This document shows, one piece after another, positions 9,114 to 18,741 of a stretch of 64,000 nucleotides of DNA. The notes below the pieces were generated by a model. The model was not told where the DNA came from and did not search any database. It saw only the letters and a program-made list of their open reading frames with translations. The translations under genes were made by a program, and so were the position numbers. Location of the stretch: positions 1,167,802 through 1,231,801 of the forward strand of contig CP072538.1 of the NCBI GenBank assembly GCA_021730105.1, given 5' to 3'. Within the stretch, counting starts at the first letter, position 1; every line of letters begins with the position of its first letter. The DNA is from Candidatus Ruthia sp. Plio_17_S18 (GTDB lineage: Bacteria; Pseudomonadota; Gammaproteobacteria; PS1; Pseudothioglobaceae).

Positions 9114-10327
9114 GAACTAAGTTCAAAATGATCGTGTATGTTTTTAAGAAAGTTCACCTCTTCCTTGTTAAGTCCTTTTTCTTTGGTTGCCTTATGAGCC
9201 CATAAGTTTCTGTATTTGTTAAACTGTGAAATCCATTTCACTTTATCTGATTTGCCATTAAACCCTAGACCAGCATCAATAGAAAACAAATCTTGAGATG
9301 ATTTAAATCGATTATCGTCTGGCAAGTTTTTAGACCAGTGTTTTTCTATAATTGCCTTATAGTCGTTGATATTAAACATTCCCTGCCAGTCGACTTCTTC
9401 ATTTCCAAGTCCATCTTTATAATTTTTCTGTTTCTCTTGTTCTGCACACTCCAGGAACTTATTCCTAACATGACATAACTCCGCAATCCCAGTCTTTACC
9501 AAATAACTTTTTTAAATTGCATAAGCATTTGGAATCTTCAACACCCCCAGTTTTGAAGACGAACCCTCTGTTCTTTTGATAAAATAAAAACCTAATTTAC
9601 TGTGCTTTGTTTGACTAAAATTAACAATGATTGAGTTTGGAAAATATCGGCCTTCATCAATAAAGTTAGTAATTCCTTTTAGTCTAGAAGGAACTAATAA
9701 TCGCTGATAGGTTGAAAAGTCTGATTCATTAGCCTTTGCTCTATGTAATATATACCCGACTTTTAATAATAAACTTGGTTCAATAGCAAGTACCTCTATT
9801 TTTTATCATTAATTTTTGCATTTTTAAACACCAGTACTAAAAATTGATACCGAGCAGCATTTTTATAGTTTTTAATTAAATTTTGAATGTAGAGATAGGT
9901 ATTGTCATTGTAATAAAAGGATCTTGCTTCTTTTAACCTTTTTAAATCGTAACTATCCACACCCATTCTTAGATTCTTTGTGGCAAAAACATACTTAATC
10001 TTAATTTTTCTATTTAACACCTGCTCCATTGACTTTTTAAACCAGTTTAAGCAAATCAAATTCATCTTTATAAGAGGGTGCTTTTTTTGACTTCTCACTA
10101 GATTTGCATTCAACAATAAACACTGTGTCATCGTCAATAGCAATAATATCTATTTGCTTTTTGTTTTTAACTCTTTATCTAGTTCCCCACCCTTTGCCTA
10201 AAGAATGGTCAACGCTTTTGGATTGGTATGGGTTTTTCTTTGCTCTATATATTTTGCCAAGTTGTGATGGATCGCTTGTTAATTTTTTTGTAACTTAACT
10301 TAATTGATGCAGTTCTAAAAAGCTCAT
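9110..10327 (-). pseudogene. PD-(D/E)xK nuclease-like / DGQHR / HEPN protein, degraded
   Basis: Pieces in order on the minus strand: KQIDIIAIDDDTVFIVECKS (a D...ECK restriction-endonuclease-like core), KIKYVFATKNLRM and AARYQFLVLVF, then YQRLLVPSRLKGIT, FIDEGRYFPNSI and LGVLKIPNAYA. In related proteins that last stretch leads straight into the DGQHR motif, but here it jumps to a C-terminal segment with RNLWAH, an Rx4H motif like that of Swt1-type HEPN domains. So the DGQHR core is deleted, and stops occur early (after about ten codons) and at several later points. Intact relatives are DndB-like or defence-associated proteins of uncertain function. The start is two bases after the Dam stop. 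Confidence 0.7.
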
Positions 10328-10329
10328 TT

Positions 10330-11209
10330 TCACACTCCATTTGTCATAATTATTTCCGAATATTTTCCACGTTCTGCTCCAATACCACCAATTGAACTAT
10401 TTCTTTCCATGATGGTAGTCTTGTCTTTATGAATTCCAAATATTAACTTCAGACTTTCATGGTTAGCATTAGTCATAATATAAAAAGCGTTAGTCTCTTT
10501 TATTTGTCCAATCATATCTGACAATCTTCTTTGATCATCAAGTGAAAATATTTTTTTGTTATACTCAATAAAGCCGTTATTGTTGTGAGTTACTGTATAA
10601 GGAGGATCAATAAATACTAAATCACCCTCTTTTATATTGGACATTGTTTCTTGAAAATCTCCACTATTAATAGCCACATTTTTCAAAACTTGACTCACTT
10701 TTTTTAAGTTATCGTAATCAAATTGATATTTTTCTCTATATCCGTAGGGTACATTGTATTCTCCCATTGAATTTACCCTGTAAATACCATTAAAAGACAT
10801 TTGATTTAAATAGATAAACTGGGCGGCTTGTTGATACGAGTTTTTATACTTAGCTCCTCTTACTTTGTAATAGTAGTCTTTAGAGTTTTTAAATTTTTTT
10901 AAATGTTCTACAATTAAATCTACACAATCCTTAACCATGGCGGCGTAGGCATTGATTAAATCTTGGTTAGAATCTGAAATAAAAGGTTTTTCTGGATGTA
11001 GATGAAAAAAAAATAGAACCGCCACCAATAAAAGGCTCATGATATTGATTAAAGCCATTTTTTGGCAAGAAATGATCTAAGTGTTTTTTTAACCATCTTT
11101 TGCCTCCAGCCCACCTCAAAAAAGGATGACAAGAGTCGATCTGATGAAACAAAACATGGTCAGATATGACCTTCTTATTTAAAGAAGCACTACCTATTAT
11201 ATTTTGCAT
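10330..11209 (-). pseudogene. dam: DNA adenine methylase (Dam/D12 class), frameshifted in a T9 tract
   Basis: Two frames form one N6-adenine methyltransferase. The first, from ATG 11209, carries [12 protein letters not shown] and [12 protein letters not shown] (AdoMet-binding motif I). The second continues [18 protein letters not shown] and holds the catalytic DPPY in VFIDPPYTVTHNNNGF, then the C-terminus FGIHKDKT to SEIIMTNGV. The frames meet in a run of nine T on the coding strand (A9 at 11005-11013); eight would restore the frame. Everything else looks intact, so this is either a recent inactivation, a slippage-prone switch or a base-calling error. It lies 23 bases after topA. Confidence 0.85.
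11005..11013. repeat. A9 homopolymer responsible for the dam frameshift
   Basis: Nine consecutive A on the plus strand, T9 in the coding direction of the dam-like gene. The coding strand needs eight T to read Ile-Phe-Phe-His and stay in the long second frame. It is therefore a mutational, phase-variation or sequencing hot spot. Confidence 0.85.
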
Positions 11210-11232
11210 TGTTTGTGTAAATTTAAAATAAT

Positions 11233-13569
11233 CTAAAAAAATTTTACAATATTTTTTTTAGTACTGGGCTTGGCTTTGGCTTTTATTTTACCAGCAACTG
11301 CTTTTTTGCATTCTTCAAGGGTTAGATCGGCTGGGGTTTTATCACCGAAGACTTTTTTGATGGTGATGTTTTTTTGACCTTTGCCTTTCTTTTTACCATT
11401 CCAAATGTAGGGTCCAAAACGGCCATTGAGGACTTGGATGTCGGAGTCATCGAAGGTTTTTATGATGCGTTCGGCGTTGAATTTTTCTTTAACTTTAATG
11501 AGTTCTAGTGCTTTTTCTAAGCTGACTTCTTCTGGGGTGTCTTCTTTGAATGAGACGTATTTCTTGCCATATTGGATGTAGGGGCCAAAACGACCATAGT
11601 TTGCTTTGATAGTGCCAAAATCATCAGTTTCGCCAACGGTGCGAGGCATGTTAAATAATTCTAAAGCATCGTCAAGAGTGATGCTTTCAATGTCTAATAA
11701 ACCTCTGAGTGAGGCAAAGGCTGGTTTGTCTTTGTCGTCTTTATGGCCGATTTGGGCGAAAGCACCGTATCTACCAAAACGCACGCTAACGGGTTTGCCA
11801 CTTTTTGGGTCTGTGCCGAGTTCGCGCATGCCGTGAGTTTCTTCTCTGGAAATAGCAGCAGCGTCTTCAATTTTTTGATGAAAAGGGGTGTAAAAATTCT
11901 TAACCACACTTTGCCACTGGATATTTTGTGTGGCGATGGTGTCAAATTCACTTTCAAGTTTGGCAGTGAATTTATAATCAATGATATTGTCAAAATACTT
12001 GACTAAAAAATCAGTAAGCAAATAGGCAACATTGGTTGGGAACAATTTGTTTTTTTCAGCACCTGTTACTTCGATTGGTTGTGATTGAATGACTTGATTG
12101 TCTTTGATTTCAATCAGTTGATACGTACGTTCAACACCTTCTCTGGTCTCTTTTGTGACGTAATTTCTGTCTTGCACTGTCGATACCATAGTGGCAAATG
12201 TTGAAGGCCTGCCAATACCCATTTCTTCAATTTTTTTCACTAGCGAGGCTTCAGTGTAGCGAGGTTTGGCTCTTGAAAAACTCTCTCTGACTTTAAAGCT
12301 GACTAAGCCCAATGTGTCACCCTTGTTTAAATCGGGTAATAATTTATCTTCTGACGATAGATAGTCATAAACTCTTAAAAACCCTGGGAATGTCAATATT
12401 GCGCCATTAGATAGGAATTTTTTCTCAAGTCCTGAAATGTTGATTTTTATTTGGGTTTTTTGTAATTGAGCGTCGCTCATTTGGCAAGCTAATGTGCGTT
12501 TGTAAATAAGGCTATATAATTTAGCAGCCTGATCTTCAATACCAAAAATACTGGGCTTGGTTAAATCAGTTGGGCGAATTGCCTCATGCGCTTCTTGTGC
12601 GCCTGCATCTTTAGTTTTATATCGTCTTATGTGGTGATAGTCACTGCCAAATTCTTTTACAATGACTTGACCGGCTGTCTCAATGGCTGTTTCTGACAAC
12701 GTGAATGAATCAGTTCGCATATAAGTAATAGAGCCTTCACGGTACAAACTTTGTGCCAAAGTCATGGTTTGCTTAACCGAAAAGCCTAATTTTTGAGAGG
12801 CTTCTTGTTGTAAAGTTGAGGTGATAAAGGGTGGTTTTGGTGAGCATTTAGAGGGTTTTTTTTCAGTTGATGCAACGGTTAAATTGGCCGATAAAAGCGC
12901 ATTAGCAAAGGCCAATGCTTGCTCTTTAGACTCAAACTCTTTGCTCAACTTCACCTCAAATAATTCGCCAACTTCACTAACCAACTCTGCTTTGACTTTG
13001 TAAGTAGAATTGGTAATATGTTGGCTAATTTCTCGCTCTCTTTCGACCACGAGGCGCATCACTGGGGATTGCACCCTGCCAGCGGAACGTGCGCCTGAAA
13101 TCTTGCGCCATAGAACAGGTGATATTTCAAAACCCACCAATCTATCAATAACGCGACGTGCTTGTTGAGCACCTACCAATTGATAGTCAACCGTTCTAGG
13201 CTTAACAATGGCGTTAGTAATAGCACTTTTGGTAATCTCATGAAAGACAATTCTCGGGGTGTCTTTGGGTAAATTGAGTGCTTCTAGTAAATGCCAAGCA
13301 ATGGCCTCACCTTCACGATCATCGTCCGTTGCGAGATAGACTTTTTCTGCGACTTTTACGGCCTTGCACAAATCAGCAACTACTTTTTTCTTATCCGTGG
13401 TAATTGCATAGGTAGGGGTAAAATTGTTTTCAATGTCAATGCCCATGTTTTTCTTGGGCATGTCACGGATGTGACCAATACTAGATTTAACGATAAAGTC
13501 TTTACCTAAAAACTTTTCAATGGTTTTAGCTTTGGCAGGGGACTCAACAATAACAAGATGTTTTGCCAT
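11233..13569 (-). CDS. topA: DNA topoisomerase I
   Basis: Relaxes negative supercoils by cutting one strand through a tyrosine. The Toprim domain starts at once ([19 protein letters not shown]) with the acidic cluster [13 protein letters not shown] near residue 110; the active-site tyrosine is in [11 protein letters not shown] near residue 300. The C-terminal part has three repeats of the type [12 protein letters not shown] instead of the Cys4 zinc fingers of the E. coli enzyme, as in many shorter bacterial TopA proteins. At 778 residues it is complete. It overlaps the smg stop by one base, in the common order dprA-smg-topA. Confidence 0.97.
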   Translation of the reverse strand: MAKHLVIVESPAKAKTIEKFLGKDFIVKSSIGHIRDMPKKNMGIDIENNFTPTYAITTDKKKVVADLCKAVKVAEKVYLATDDDREGEAIAWHLLEALNLPKDTPRIVFHEITKSAITNAIVKPRTVDYQLVGAQQARRVIDRLVGFEISPVLWRKISGARSAGRVQSPVMRLVVEREREISQHITNSTYKVKAELVSEVGELFEVKLSKEFESKEQALAFANALLSANLTVASTEKKPSKCSPKPPFITSTLQQEASQKLGFSVKQTMTLAQSLYREGSITYMRTDSFTLSETAIETAGQVIVKEFGSDYHHIRRYKTKDAGAQEAHEAIRPTDLTKPSIFGIEDQAAKLYSLIYKRTLACQMSDAQLQKTQIKINISGLEKKFLSNGAILTFPGFLRVYDYLSSEDKLLPDLNKGDTLGLVSFKVRESFSRAKPRYTEASLVKKIEEMGIGRPSTFATMVSTVQDRNYVTKETREGVERTYQLIEIKDNQVIQSQPIEVTGAEKNKLFPTNVAYLLTDFLVKYFDNIIDYKFTAKLESEFDTIATQNIQWQSVVKNFYTPFHQKIEDAAAISREETHGMRELGTDPKSGKPVSVRFGRYGAFAQIGHKDDKDKPAFASLRGLLDIESITLDDALELFNMPRTVGETDDFGTIKANYGRFGPYIQYGKKYVSFKEDTPEEVSLEKALELIKVKEKFNAERIIKTFDDSDIQVLNGRFGPYIWNGKKKGKGQKNITIKKVFGDKTPADLTLEECKKAVAGKIKAKAKPSTKKNIVKFF

Positions 13570-14060
13570 TATTGAATGGTGCGATTATCATCAAGAAACA
13601 TGATGGATTCTAGCCATTGCTCTGATGTTTCGCCACCAACACTATTGCCTAATACCATCATTACTACCCATTTAAGGTCTTCTAAAGAAATACTAGTATC
13701 GCCCAATGACATGATTTGATCAATAATCATCTCACGCTGATTAGCATCTAGTTGACCAATATTTTCCATAAATAATAAAAACCCTCTGGATTTGGCACTG
13801 AGTTTTATTTTTTCAGACTCAGTATAAATGCGCATACTGGTTTGATAAGTCGTCTTGAATGGCTTGGTTTTACCATCTTGAATAGTGGCAATGTTTTCTA
13901 GCCAACTAAGCGCCTTATCAATGCGCGTTGTGTCAAATCCGATATCTGACAGATGTGCTTTTAACTCGATATCATCAATTTCATGGGTGGCGTCTTGCTC
14001 TGCCTCTTCAAAAAGATAACCAAACATATAGGTTAGAACATCAAGAATATTATTTGTCAT
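13569..14060 (-). CDS. smg: Smg family protein (DUF494)
   Basis: A 163-residue protein of the Smg/DUF494 family, recognised by MTNNILDVLTYMFGYLFE at the start, DIELKAHLSDIGF near residue 30 and the segment LEDLKWVVMMVLGN near residue 130. It lies between dprA and topA as in many gammaproteobacteria; its biochemical role is not established. The reading frame is intact although the adjacent dprA is ruined, so Smg is kept for a reason not linked to DNA uptake. Confidence 0.9.
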   Translation of the reverse strand: MTNNILDVLTYMFGYLFEEAEQDATHEIDDIELKAHLSDIGFDTTRIDKALSWLENIATIQDGKTKPFKTTYQTSMRIYTESEKIKLSAKSRGFLLFMENIGQLDANQREMIIDQIMSLGDTSISLEDLKWVVMMVLGNSVGGETSEQWLESIMFLDDNRTIQ

Positions 14061-14075
14061 AAAAATCTCACTTAG

Positions 14076-14690
14076 TTAGTACGTAGCCTGATCCTGTGAT
14101 TTTAGCAACTTTGTTTCAAGTTCAAGTAACAAAAGCGCTTGGGTAATTATCTGTGGGCTAAGGTTGGTTTTTTTAACCAGATTATCAACCGTCACCGGAT
14201 TATAACTCAGACATTTTAATAGCGTAGCATCTGTTTTGTTTACATTTTTTGCATAAGTAGATTCTTTTTTAAGTAAAACTGACAAGCCTAACCCCTTGGG
14301 ATAGTTCAGATAATATGTCTTCAATATTGTCAGTTAGTTTAGCACCTTGCTTAATAAGTTGATGGCAGCCCTGTGATAATGGGTTGTGAATTGAGCTGGG
14401 TATTGCAAATACTTCTTTGCAATGTTCAGGGTACCTTTCATCAATTAGGGTTAGAATGTGGCAGTTTTCATTTTTTTCCAATCAATATCTGCCTGTACCA
14501 GTGCCTTATCAGCTTGTTGTAAAAATGTTAACGTTTTTTCTAAATAAGCCCGGTTTCTTGCGCTGCTCATCAGATGCTTCAAATACTTGCTGTGGCGATT
14601 TAAAACGTTTTTACCCCAAGATAAGGCGCCTTTAACAACATTAACCAATAAACAATATCCACCAAAAACCATTACTTTAATTTACAAATT
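14076..14690 (-). pseudogene. dprA: DNA processing protein DprA (Smf), degraded
   Basis: Fragments in three minus-strand frames line up with DprA. FKSPQQVFEAS from the N-terminal domain is followed in other frames by CHILTLIDERYPEHC, which then jumps directly to EVFAIPSSIHNPLSQGCHQLIKQGAKL and finally the C-terminal winged-helix part TLLKCLSYNPVTVDNLVKKT. The whole Rossmann core that binds single-stranded DNA between the YP and EVFAIPGS motifs is gone. Intact DprA loads RecA on incoming DNA during transformation, so natural uptake by this route is lost here. Confidence 0.85.
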
Positions 14691-14822
14691 AGCCATTGTA
14701 GCATTTTTTAAATATGAGTATACAAAAACGACGCAATACTAACCTGAACAAGACAACAAATATAAGGCTGGTGAATTAAATTATGGTAAAATTGTAAGAT
14801 TTTATCTATAAAGATATTCATT

Positions 14823-14963
14823 ATGAAGCAAAAGAGAACCTTTCAACCGAGTGTCATCAAACGTAAACGTACACACGGTTTCAGATCAAGAATGAGCACC
14901 AAATCAGGTCGTGCTGTTATTAATGCACGTAGAAAAAAAGGGCGTAAGCGTTTAGCAGCTTAG
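14823..14963 (+). CDS. rpmH: Ribosomal protein bL34
   Basis: A 46-residue, very basic ribosomal protein: [20 protein letters not shown] at the N-terminus and [20 protein letters not shown] at the C-terminus, matching L34 along its whole length. It is the first gene of the conserved rpmH-rnpA-yidD-yidC run. About 130 bases of AT-rich DNA upstream probably hold the promoter; a TAAAAT at about 14787 is a possible -10. No dnaA gene is next to it. Confidence 0.98.
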   Translation: MKQKRTFQPSVIKRKRTHGFRSRMSTKSGRAVINARRKKGRKRLAA

Positions 14964-14972
14964 CTAATTTAA

Positions 14973-15314
14973 GTGTACCTTGGACTAACACGCAACTTAA
15001 GAGTTTTAAAACCCTTTGATTATAAAGCTATTTTTAACCATGGCAAAATGACCAAAGGGCGATACTGGAAAATCATCGCACGAAAGATTGATACACCCAC
15101 ACCACGCCTTGGGCTTGCCATTGCAAAAAAAGTTCATAAATTAGCTGTTGATAGAAACAGAGCCAAAAGAATGGTACGAGAAACCTTTAGAACACATCAA
15201 AATGACTTAAATCATTGGGAGTTTGTGGTGATGGCAAGGCATTCAAAACCCGCTCAAAACTCTATAATGACCGATGACTTGCTACATTTATTCAAAAAAA
15301 TAACCACTCATTAA
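14973..15314 (+). CDS. rnpA: Ribonuclease P protein component
   Basis: Protein subunit of RNase P, which with the catalytic RNA matures the 5' ends of tRNAs. The signature RNR motif is in [15 protein letters not shown] near residue 65, and [13 protein letters not shown] precedes it. It is 113 residues long and starts at GTG 14973, nine bases after the rpmH stop. The stop overlaps the yidD start by one base (TAATG). Confidence 0.94.
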   Translation: MYLGLTRNLRVLKPFDYKAIFNHGKMTKGRYWKIIARKIDTPTPRLGLAIAKKVHKLAVDRNRAKRMVRETFRTHQNDLNHWEFVVMARHSKPAQNSIMTDDLLHLFKKITTH

Positions 15315-15529
15315 TGCGTTACTTACTCTTAATTCCCATTAAATTTTACCAATTATTTATTAGCCCCTTATTGGGTTCTAATTGTCGTTTTCAGCCAACT
15401 TGCTCGCAGTATTCCTATGATGCAATCCAAACGCATGGCTTTTTTAAGGGGCTTGGTCTTAGTTTAAAACGCATTGGTAAGTGCCATCCATGGCATGATG
15501 GTGGGTTTGACCACGTACCAAAAAAATAA
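15314..15529 (+). CDS. yidD: Membrane protein insertion efficiency factor YidD
   Basis: A 71-residue protein with the full family signature: [24 protein letters not shown], with three conserved cysteines (two shown, one in GKCHPW), and the C-terminal [12 protein letters not shown]. The N-terminal amphipathic helix is thought to hold it at the inner membrane, where it assists YidC. It starts on the last base of the rnpA stop and is followed by yidC after 24 bases. Confidence 0.95.
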   Translation: MRYLLLIPIKFYQLFISPLLGSNCRFQPTCSQYSYDAIQTHGFFKGLGLSLKRIGKCHPWHDGGFDHVPKK

Positions 15530-15553
15530 TGTCACTCTTTAATTAATAACCTT

Positions 15554-17179
15554 ATGAACAATCAAAAATTCTTTCTCGTTGCTGCTATTTTTTTAAGTAT
15601 TTTTCTCTTATGGGACAAGTGGGAGGTAACACATGCAGTGGATGCAAACGGTAATCTAATCAGCCAAACCAAAATTAAAGGCACTAGCACGATAAATGAC
15701 TCCTTAGCAAATCAAAATTTAGACGTTCCCAGTGTTACAAATCGTAATACTGAATTAGACCTTCCTAATGCTGTTGCAAAAAATCAAGTACCATTTACAA
15801 CGGTCACAACAGATTTACTAACCTTAGAGATTAGCCACAAGGGCGGCACTATCCAAAATGCATGGCTTAATGATTATCCAATAGAGATTAATTCTGAGCA
15901 AAAGTTTCAACTGCTCAGTGATAAAACTGGTGAAATATTCCAAGCACAAAGTGGTTTATTGCCGCAAGGACAAATGCCTACTCACCACTCAATATTTAGT
16001 TCAAAAAATAGCTACTATCACATGGATGGCAATAGTTTGGTTGTGCCCTTTACTTGGCAAAGTGAGAATGGCATCAAAGTCACCAAACGATATCACTTTA
16101 ACAAAAACAGCTACGTGGTTGGCATTGATTACCAAGTAACCAACACTATTAACAATACATTAAACATAACTGGTTATACACAACTGGTTCGCAATGCGCT
16201 TGATCAATCCAACATGATGATGCCAACCTACACAGGTGGCGCAAGGTTTGATGACAAAGATGTATATGAAAAAATAGAGTTTGAAGACTTTGGCTACCAG
16301 CCAAAAACCACCTCCAAAGGAGGTTGGGTAGCGATGATTGAGCATTACTTTTTTGTGGCTGCAATCCCAGATGCAAACCAAACACACACTTATTCATCAA
16401 AGATTATCAATAGTGAATATTTACTAACCGTTGTAAACCCAGAAATAGCAATAGCGCCTGGTGCAACAGCCACGCTACCAAGCAGTAGCCTTTATATCGG
16501 ACCTAAAGAGCAAGAACAAATTAACAATGTTGCGCCGGGATTAGACAAAACTGTTGACTACGGCATACTGTTTATTATTGCCAAGCCATTATCTGAGTTG
16601 CTTAACTGGATTTATTCAATAATTCACTCTTGGGGTTATTCTATTATCATCCTTACTTTGTTAATCAAATTGGCGTTTTACAAGCTCAGCGAAAAATCAT
16701 ACCGCTCAATGGCAGGCATGCGACAGCTCGCCCCAAGATTAACAAAACTTAAAGAAACCTATGGTGATGACAAACAAAAACTGGGTCAAAAAACCATGGA
16801 ATTATATAAAAAGGAAAAAATCAACCCTGCCTCTGGTTGTTTGCCCATCCTGATACAAATCCCTGTATTTATCTCACTTTACTGGGTGCTATTAGAAATG
16901 GTTGAATTACGCCAAGCGCCCTTTTGGTATTTAACTGATTTATCAGCCCAAGACCCTTACTACATATTGCCAATCATCATGGGTGTTTCAATGTTTGTTC
17001 AACAAAAACTAAACCCACCACCACCTGACCCAATGCAAGCAAAAATTATGATGGCATTGCCTTTTGTATTTACCATTTTCTTCCTATGGTTCCCATCTGG
17101 ATTAGTGCTTTATTGGGTGGTCAACAATATCTTATCAATCACCCAACAATGGGTGATTGATAAACGCATTAATGGCTAA
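15554..17179 (+). CDS. yidC: Membrane protein insertase YidC
   Basis: Inserts and folds inner-membrane proteins alone or with SecYEG; the ATP synthase c subunit encoded in this window is a classical client. It has one N-terminal membrane helix (FFLVAAIFLSIFLLW), a large periplasmic domain of beta-sandwich type (about residues 60-330), and five C-terminal helices with the cytoplasmic hairpin KLKETYGDDKQKLGQ, the conserved NPASGCLPILIQIPVF and FPSGLVLYWVVNN. The length of 541 residues is normal for a Gram-negative YidC. Confidence 0.97.
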   Translation: MNNQKFFLVAAIFLSIFLLWDKWEVTHAVDANGNLISQTKIKGTSTINDSLANQNLDVPSVTNRNTELDLPNAVAKNQVPFTTVTTDLLTLEISHKGGTIQNAWLNDYPIEINSEQKFQLLSDKTGEIFQAQSGLLPQGQMPTHHSIFSSKNSYYHMDGNSLVVPFTWQSENGIKVTKRYHFNKNSYVVGIDYQVTNTINNTLNITGYTQLVRNALDQSNMMMPTYTGGARFDDKDVYEKIEFEDFGYQPKTTSKGGWVAMIEHYFFVAAIPDANQTHTYSSKIINSEYLLTVVNPEIAIAPGATATLPSSSLYIGPKEQEQINNVAPGLDKTVDYGILFIIAKPLSELLNWIYSIIHSWGYSIIILTLLIKLAFYKLSEKSYRSMAGMRQLAPRLTKLKETYGDDKQKLGQKTMELYKKEKINPASGCLPILIQIPVFISLYWVLLEMVELRQAPFWYLTDLSAQDPYYILPIIMGVSMFVQQKLNPPPPDPMQAKIMMALPFVFTIFFLWFPSGLVLYWVVNNILSITQQWVIDKRING

Positions 17180-17187
17180 AAATTATT

Positions 17188-18048
17188 ATGTCCATTCTCA
17201 GCAATTTGGATGAATACAAACGTTGGCGAGATAACAAACTAGCAAATGCTAATACTAAGATTGGACCCTGTCTAATTGAAATTAGCAACCCTTTTGGGCT
17301 CACACACTCAGAAAAAGACAGAGTTAGGCTTTTGTGCCAGCAAAACAATTTTGCCTTGTTTAACATTGAGCAACAAGACAACTACTCGCAAGCCATTATT
17401 GCCATTAATAAACAGCTTGGATTGATAGATTATGACCCGCATTTATACGTCCAAGAACAGGGCTTAGCGCATATTACCCAAAGTGTTAAAAAAGACCAGG
17501 CAGAATTTATTCCATACACTGATAAAGCCATCGGCTGGCACACAGATGGTTATTACAATGCAATAGAGCAGCGCATACGTGCCTTTTCTTTATTTTGTGT
17601 TACACCTGCAAACCATGGTGGAGAAAATCAATGGATTGACCAGCAAATGGTGTATTTACAACTAAGGGAGTCTAATCCAGATGTTGCTAAGGCGCTGACT
17701 CACACCCAAGCCATGAGCATACCAGAGCACATTGTGAACGGTGTTGTCAGGCGTAAAACTTCCATAGGCGCCATTTTTTTTATTGATGAATCCAGCTCAC
17801 AACTTTATATGCGCTATACGCAAAGAAAGAAAAACATAAAATTTTTAGATGCCCAAGAAGTTAAACGAGCCATTGCCATTTTAGATGCGCATTTAAATAC
17901 GACCACTGAATATCACTTTAGCCATACTATGACTGCTAATCAGGGCATGTTATGTAACAACATCCTGCACAAGCGCTCTGGATTTATTGACAATCCGATT
18001 AACCCAAGGCTGGTGCTTAGAGGTCGTTACTTTAACCGATTAAATTAG
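17188..18048 (+). CDS. TauD/TfdA-family Fe(II)/2-oxoglutarate dioxygenase
   Basis: A 286-residue protein with the iron-binding facial triad: HxD in IGWHTDGYYN near residue 115 and the distal His in LCNNILHKRSGF near residue 262, followed by the 2-oxoglutarate-binding Arg in RLVLRGRYF. PANHGGENQWID is the usual strand near the HxD. It starts eight bases after yidC. The substrate is not evident. A taurine role is unlikely to be provable from context, since no tauABC genes are nearby. Confidence 0.8.
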   Translation: MSILSNLDEYKRWRDNKLANANTKIGPCLIEISNPFGLTHSEKDRVRLLCQQNNFALFNIEQQDNYSQAIIAINKQLGLIDYDPHLYVQEQGLAHITQSVKKDQAEFIPYTDKAIGWHTDGYYNAIEQRIRAFSLFCVTPANHGGENQWIDQQMVYLQLRESNPDVAKALTHTQAMSIPEHIVNGVVRRKTSIGAIFFIDESSSQLYMRYTQRKKNIKFLDAQEVKRAIAILDAHLNTTTEYHFSHTMTANQGMLCNNILHKRSGFIDNPINPRLVLRGRYFNRLN

Positions 18049-18092
18049 GGTTATAATTTAATAGAGTCCACTGTATTAATCCATCACGACTT

Positions 18093-18224
18093 ATGAAACA
18101 CATAAAACAACACCTTTACCGCCCAAAAACTCATCAAATAGCTGGATATTCTACTAATTTTTGGATGAAAGATACACTATTTTCTGTATGGCACCGAATT
18201 AATGCAGTGGCCTCTAATGATTAA
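18093..18224 (+). CDS. Putative small basic protein (43 aa)
   Basis: A short open frame beginning MKHIKQHLYRPKTHQIAGYS and ending VWHRINAVASND, just upstream of ampD; its last 23 bases overlap the ampD start region in another frame. It is rich in His, Lys and aromatic residues. It may be a genuine small gene, the leader of ampD translation, or chance. I do not recognise it and no strong ribosome binding site precedes it. Confidence 0.3.
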   Translation: MKHIKQHLYRPKTHQIAGYSTNFWMKDTLFSVWHRINAVASND

Positions 18225-18741
18225 TAATCACCGACTTGAAAACGCCAAGCAAATCACTTCGCCAAACTTTAATAAAAGACCCACTCAAGCCATATCTTTG
18301 ATTGTTATTCATAATATTTCACTACCGCCTGGCAAATTCAACAACCGTTATATTGAGGATTTTTTTACCAATCAGCTTGATACCAGTCAGCATACTTATT
18401 TCAAGGCCATTAAAGATCTGAGAGTATCTACGCACCTGTTAATTAAACGTAATGGCGTAATCATTCAATTCGTACCTTTTAATCAGCGTGCTTGGCATGC
18501 AGGCGAGTCAAGCTATAAAGGTAAGCATGACTGTAATGATTTTTCTATCGGTATCGAGTTACAAGGAGATGACAATACACCGTATGAATCGGTACAATAT
18601 GAAGTCTTAAATAAAGTGATAAACTTATTAAAATCTCATTATCCGATTAGTGCCATCAAAGGTCATAGCGACATTTCTCCGATAAGAAAAACAGATCCTG
18701 GTCCTTATTTTAAGTGGAGTAAACTACATGCAATTACTTGA
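18202..18741 (+). CDS. ampD: 1,6-anhydro-N-acetylmuramyl-L-alanine amidase AmpD
   Basis: Cytoplasmic zinc amidase that cleaves the peptide from anhydro-muropeptides during wall recycling. The zinc ligands are seen in IVIHNISLPPG (His), and in the C-terminal GHSDISPIRKTDPGPYF (His and Asp); RAWHAGESSYKG is the substrate-binding segment. The length of 179 residues is typical. The gene overlaps kdsC by 14 bases. No ampR or ampC is visible here, so the role is probably recycling, not beta-lactamase control. Confidence 0.94.
   Translation: MQWPLMINNHRLENAKQITSPNFNKRPTQAISLIVIHNISLPPGKFNNRYIEDFFTNQLDTSQHTYFKAIKDLRVSTHLLIKRNGVIIQFVPFNQRAWHAGESSYKGKHDCNDFSIGIELQGDDNTPYESVQYEVLNKVINLLKSHYPISAIKGHSDISPIRKTDPGPYFKWSKLHAIT

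Noticed and set aside
14700..14822. Replication origin near rpmH
   Set aside because: rpmH often lies close to oriC, but there is no dnaA or dnaN, only an imperfect DnaA-box-like TTATCTATA, and no cluster of boxes.
17188..18048. Taurine dioxygenase (tauD) as a firm name
   Set aside because: The iron and 2-oxoglutarate residues show the superfamily only; no taurine transport genes are near and the substrate residues cannot be judged by eye.
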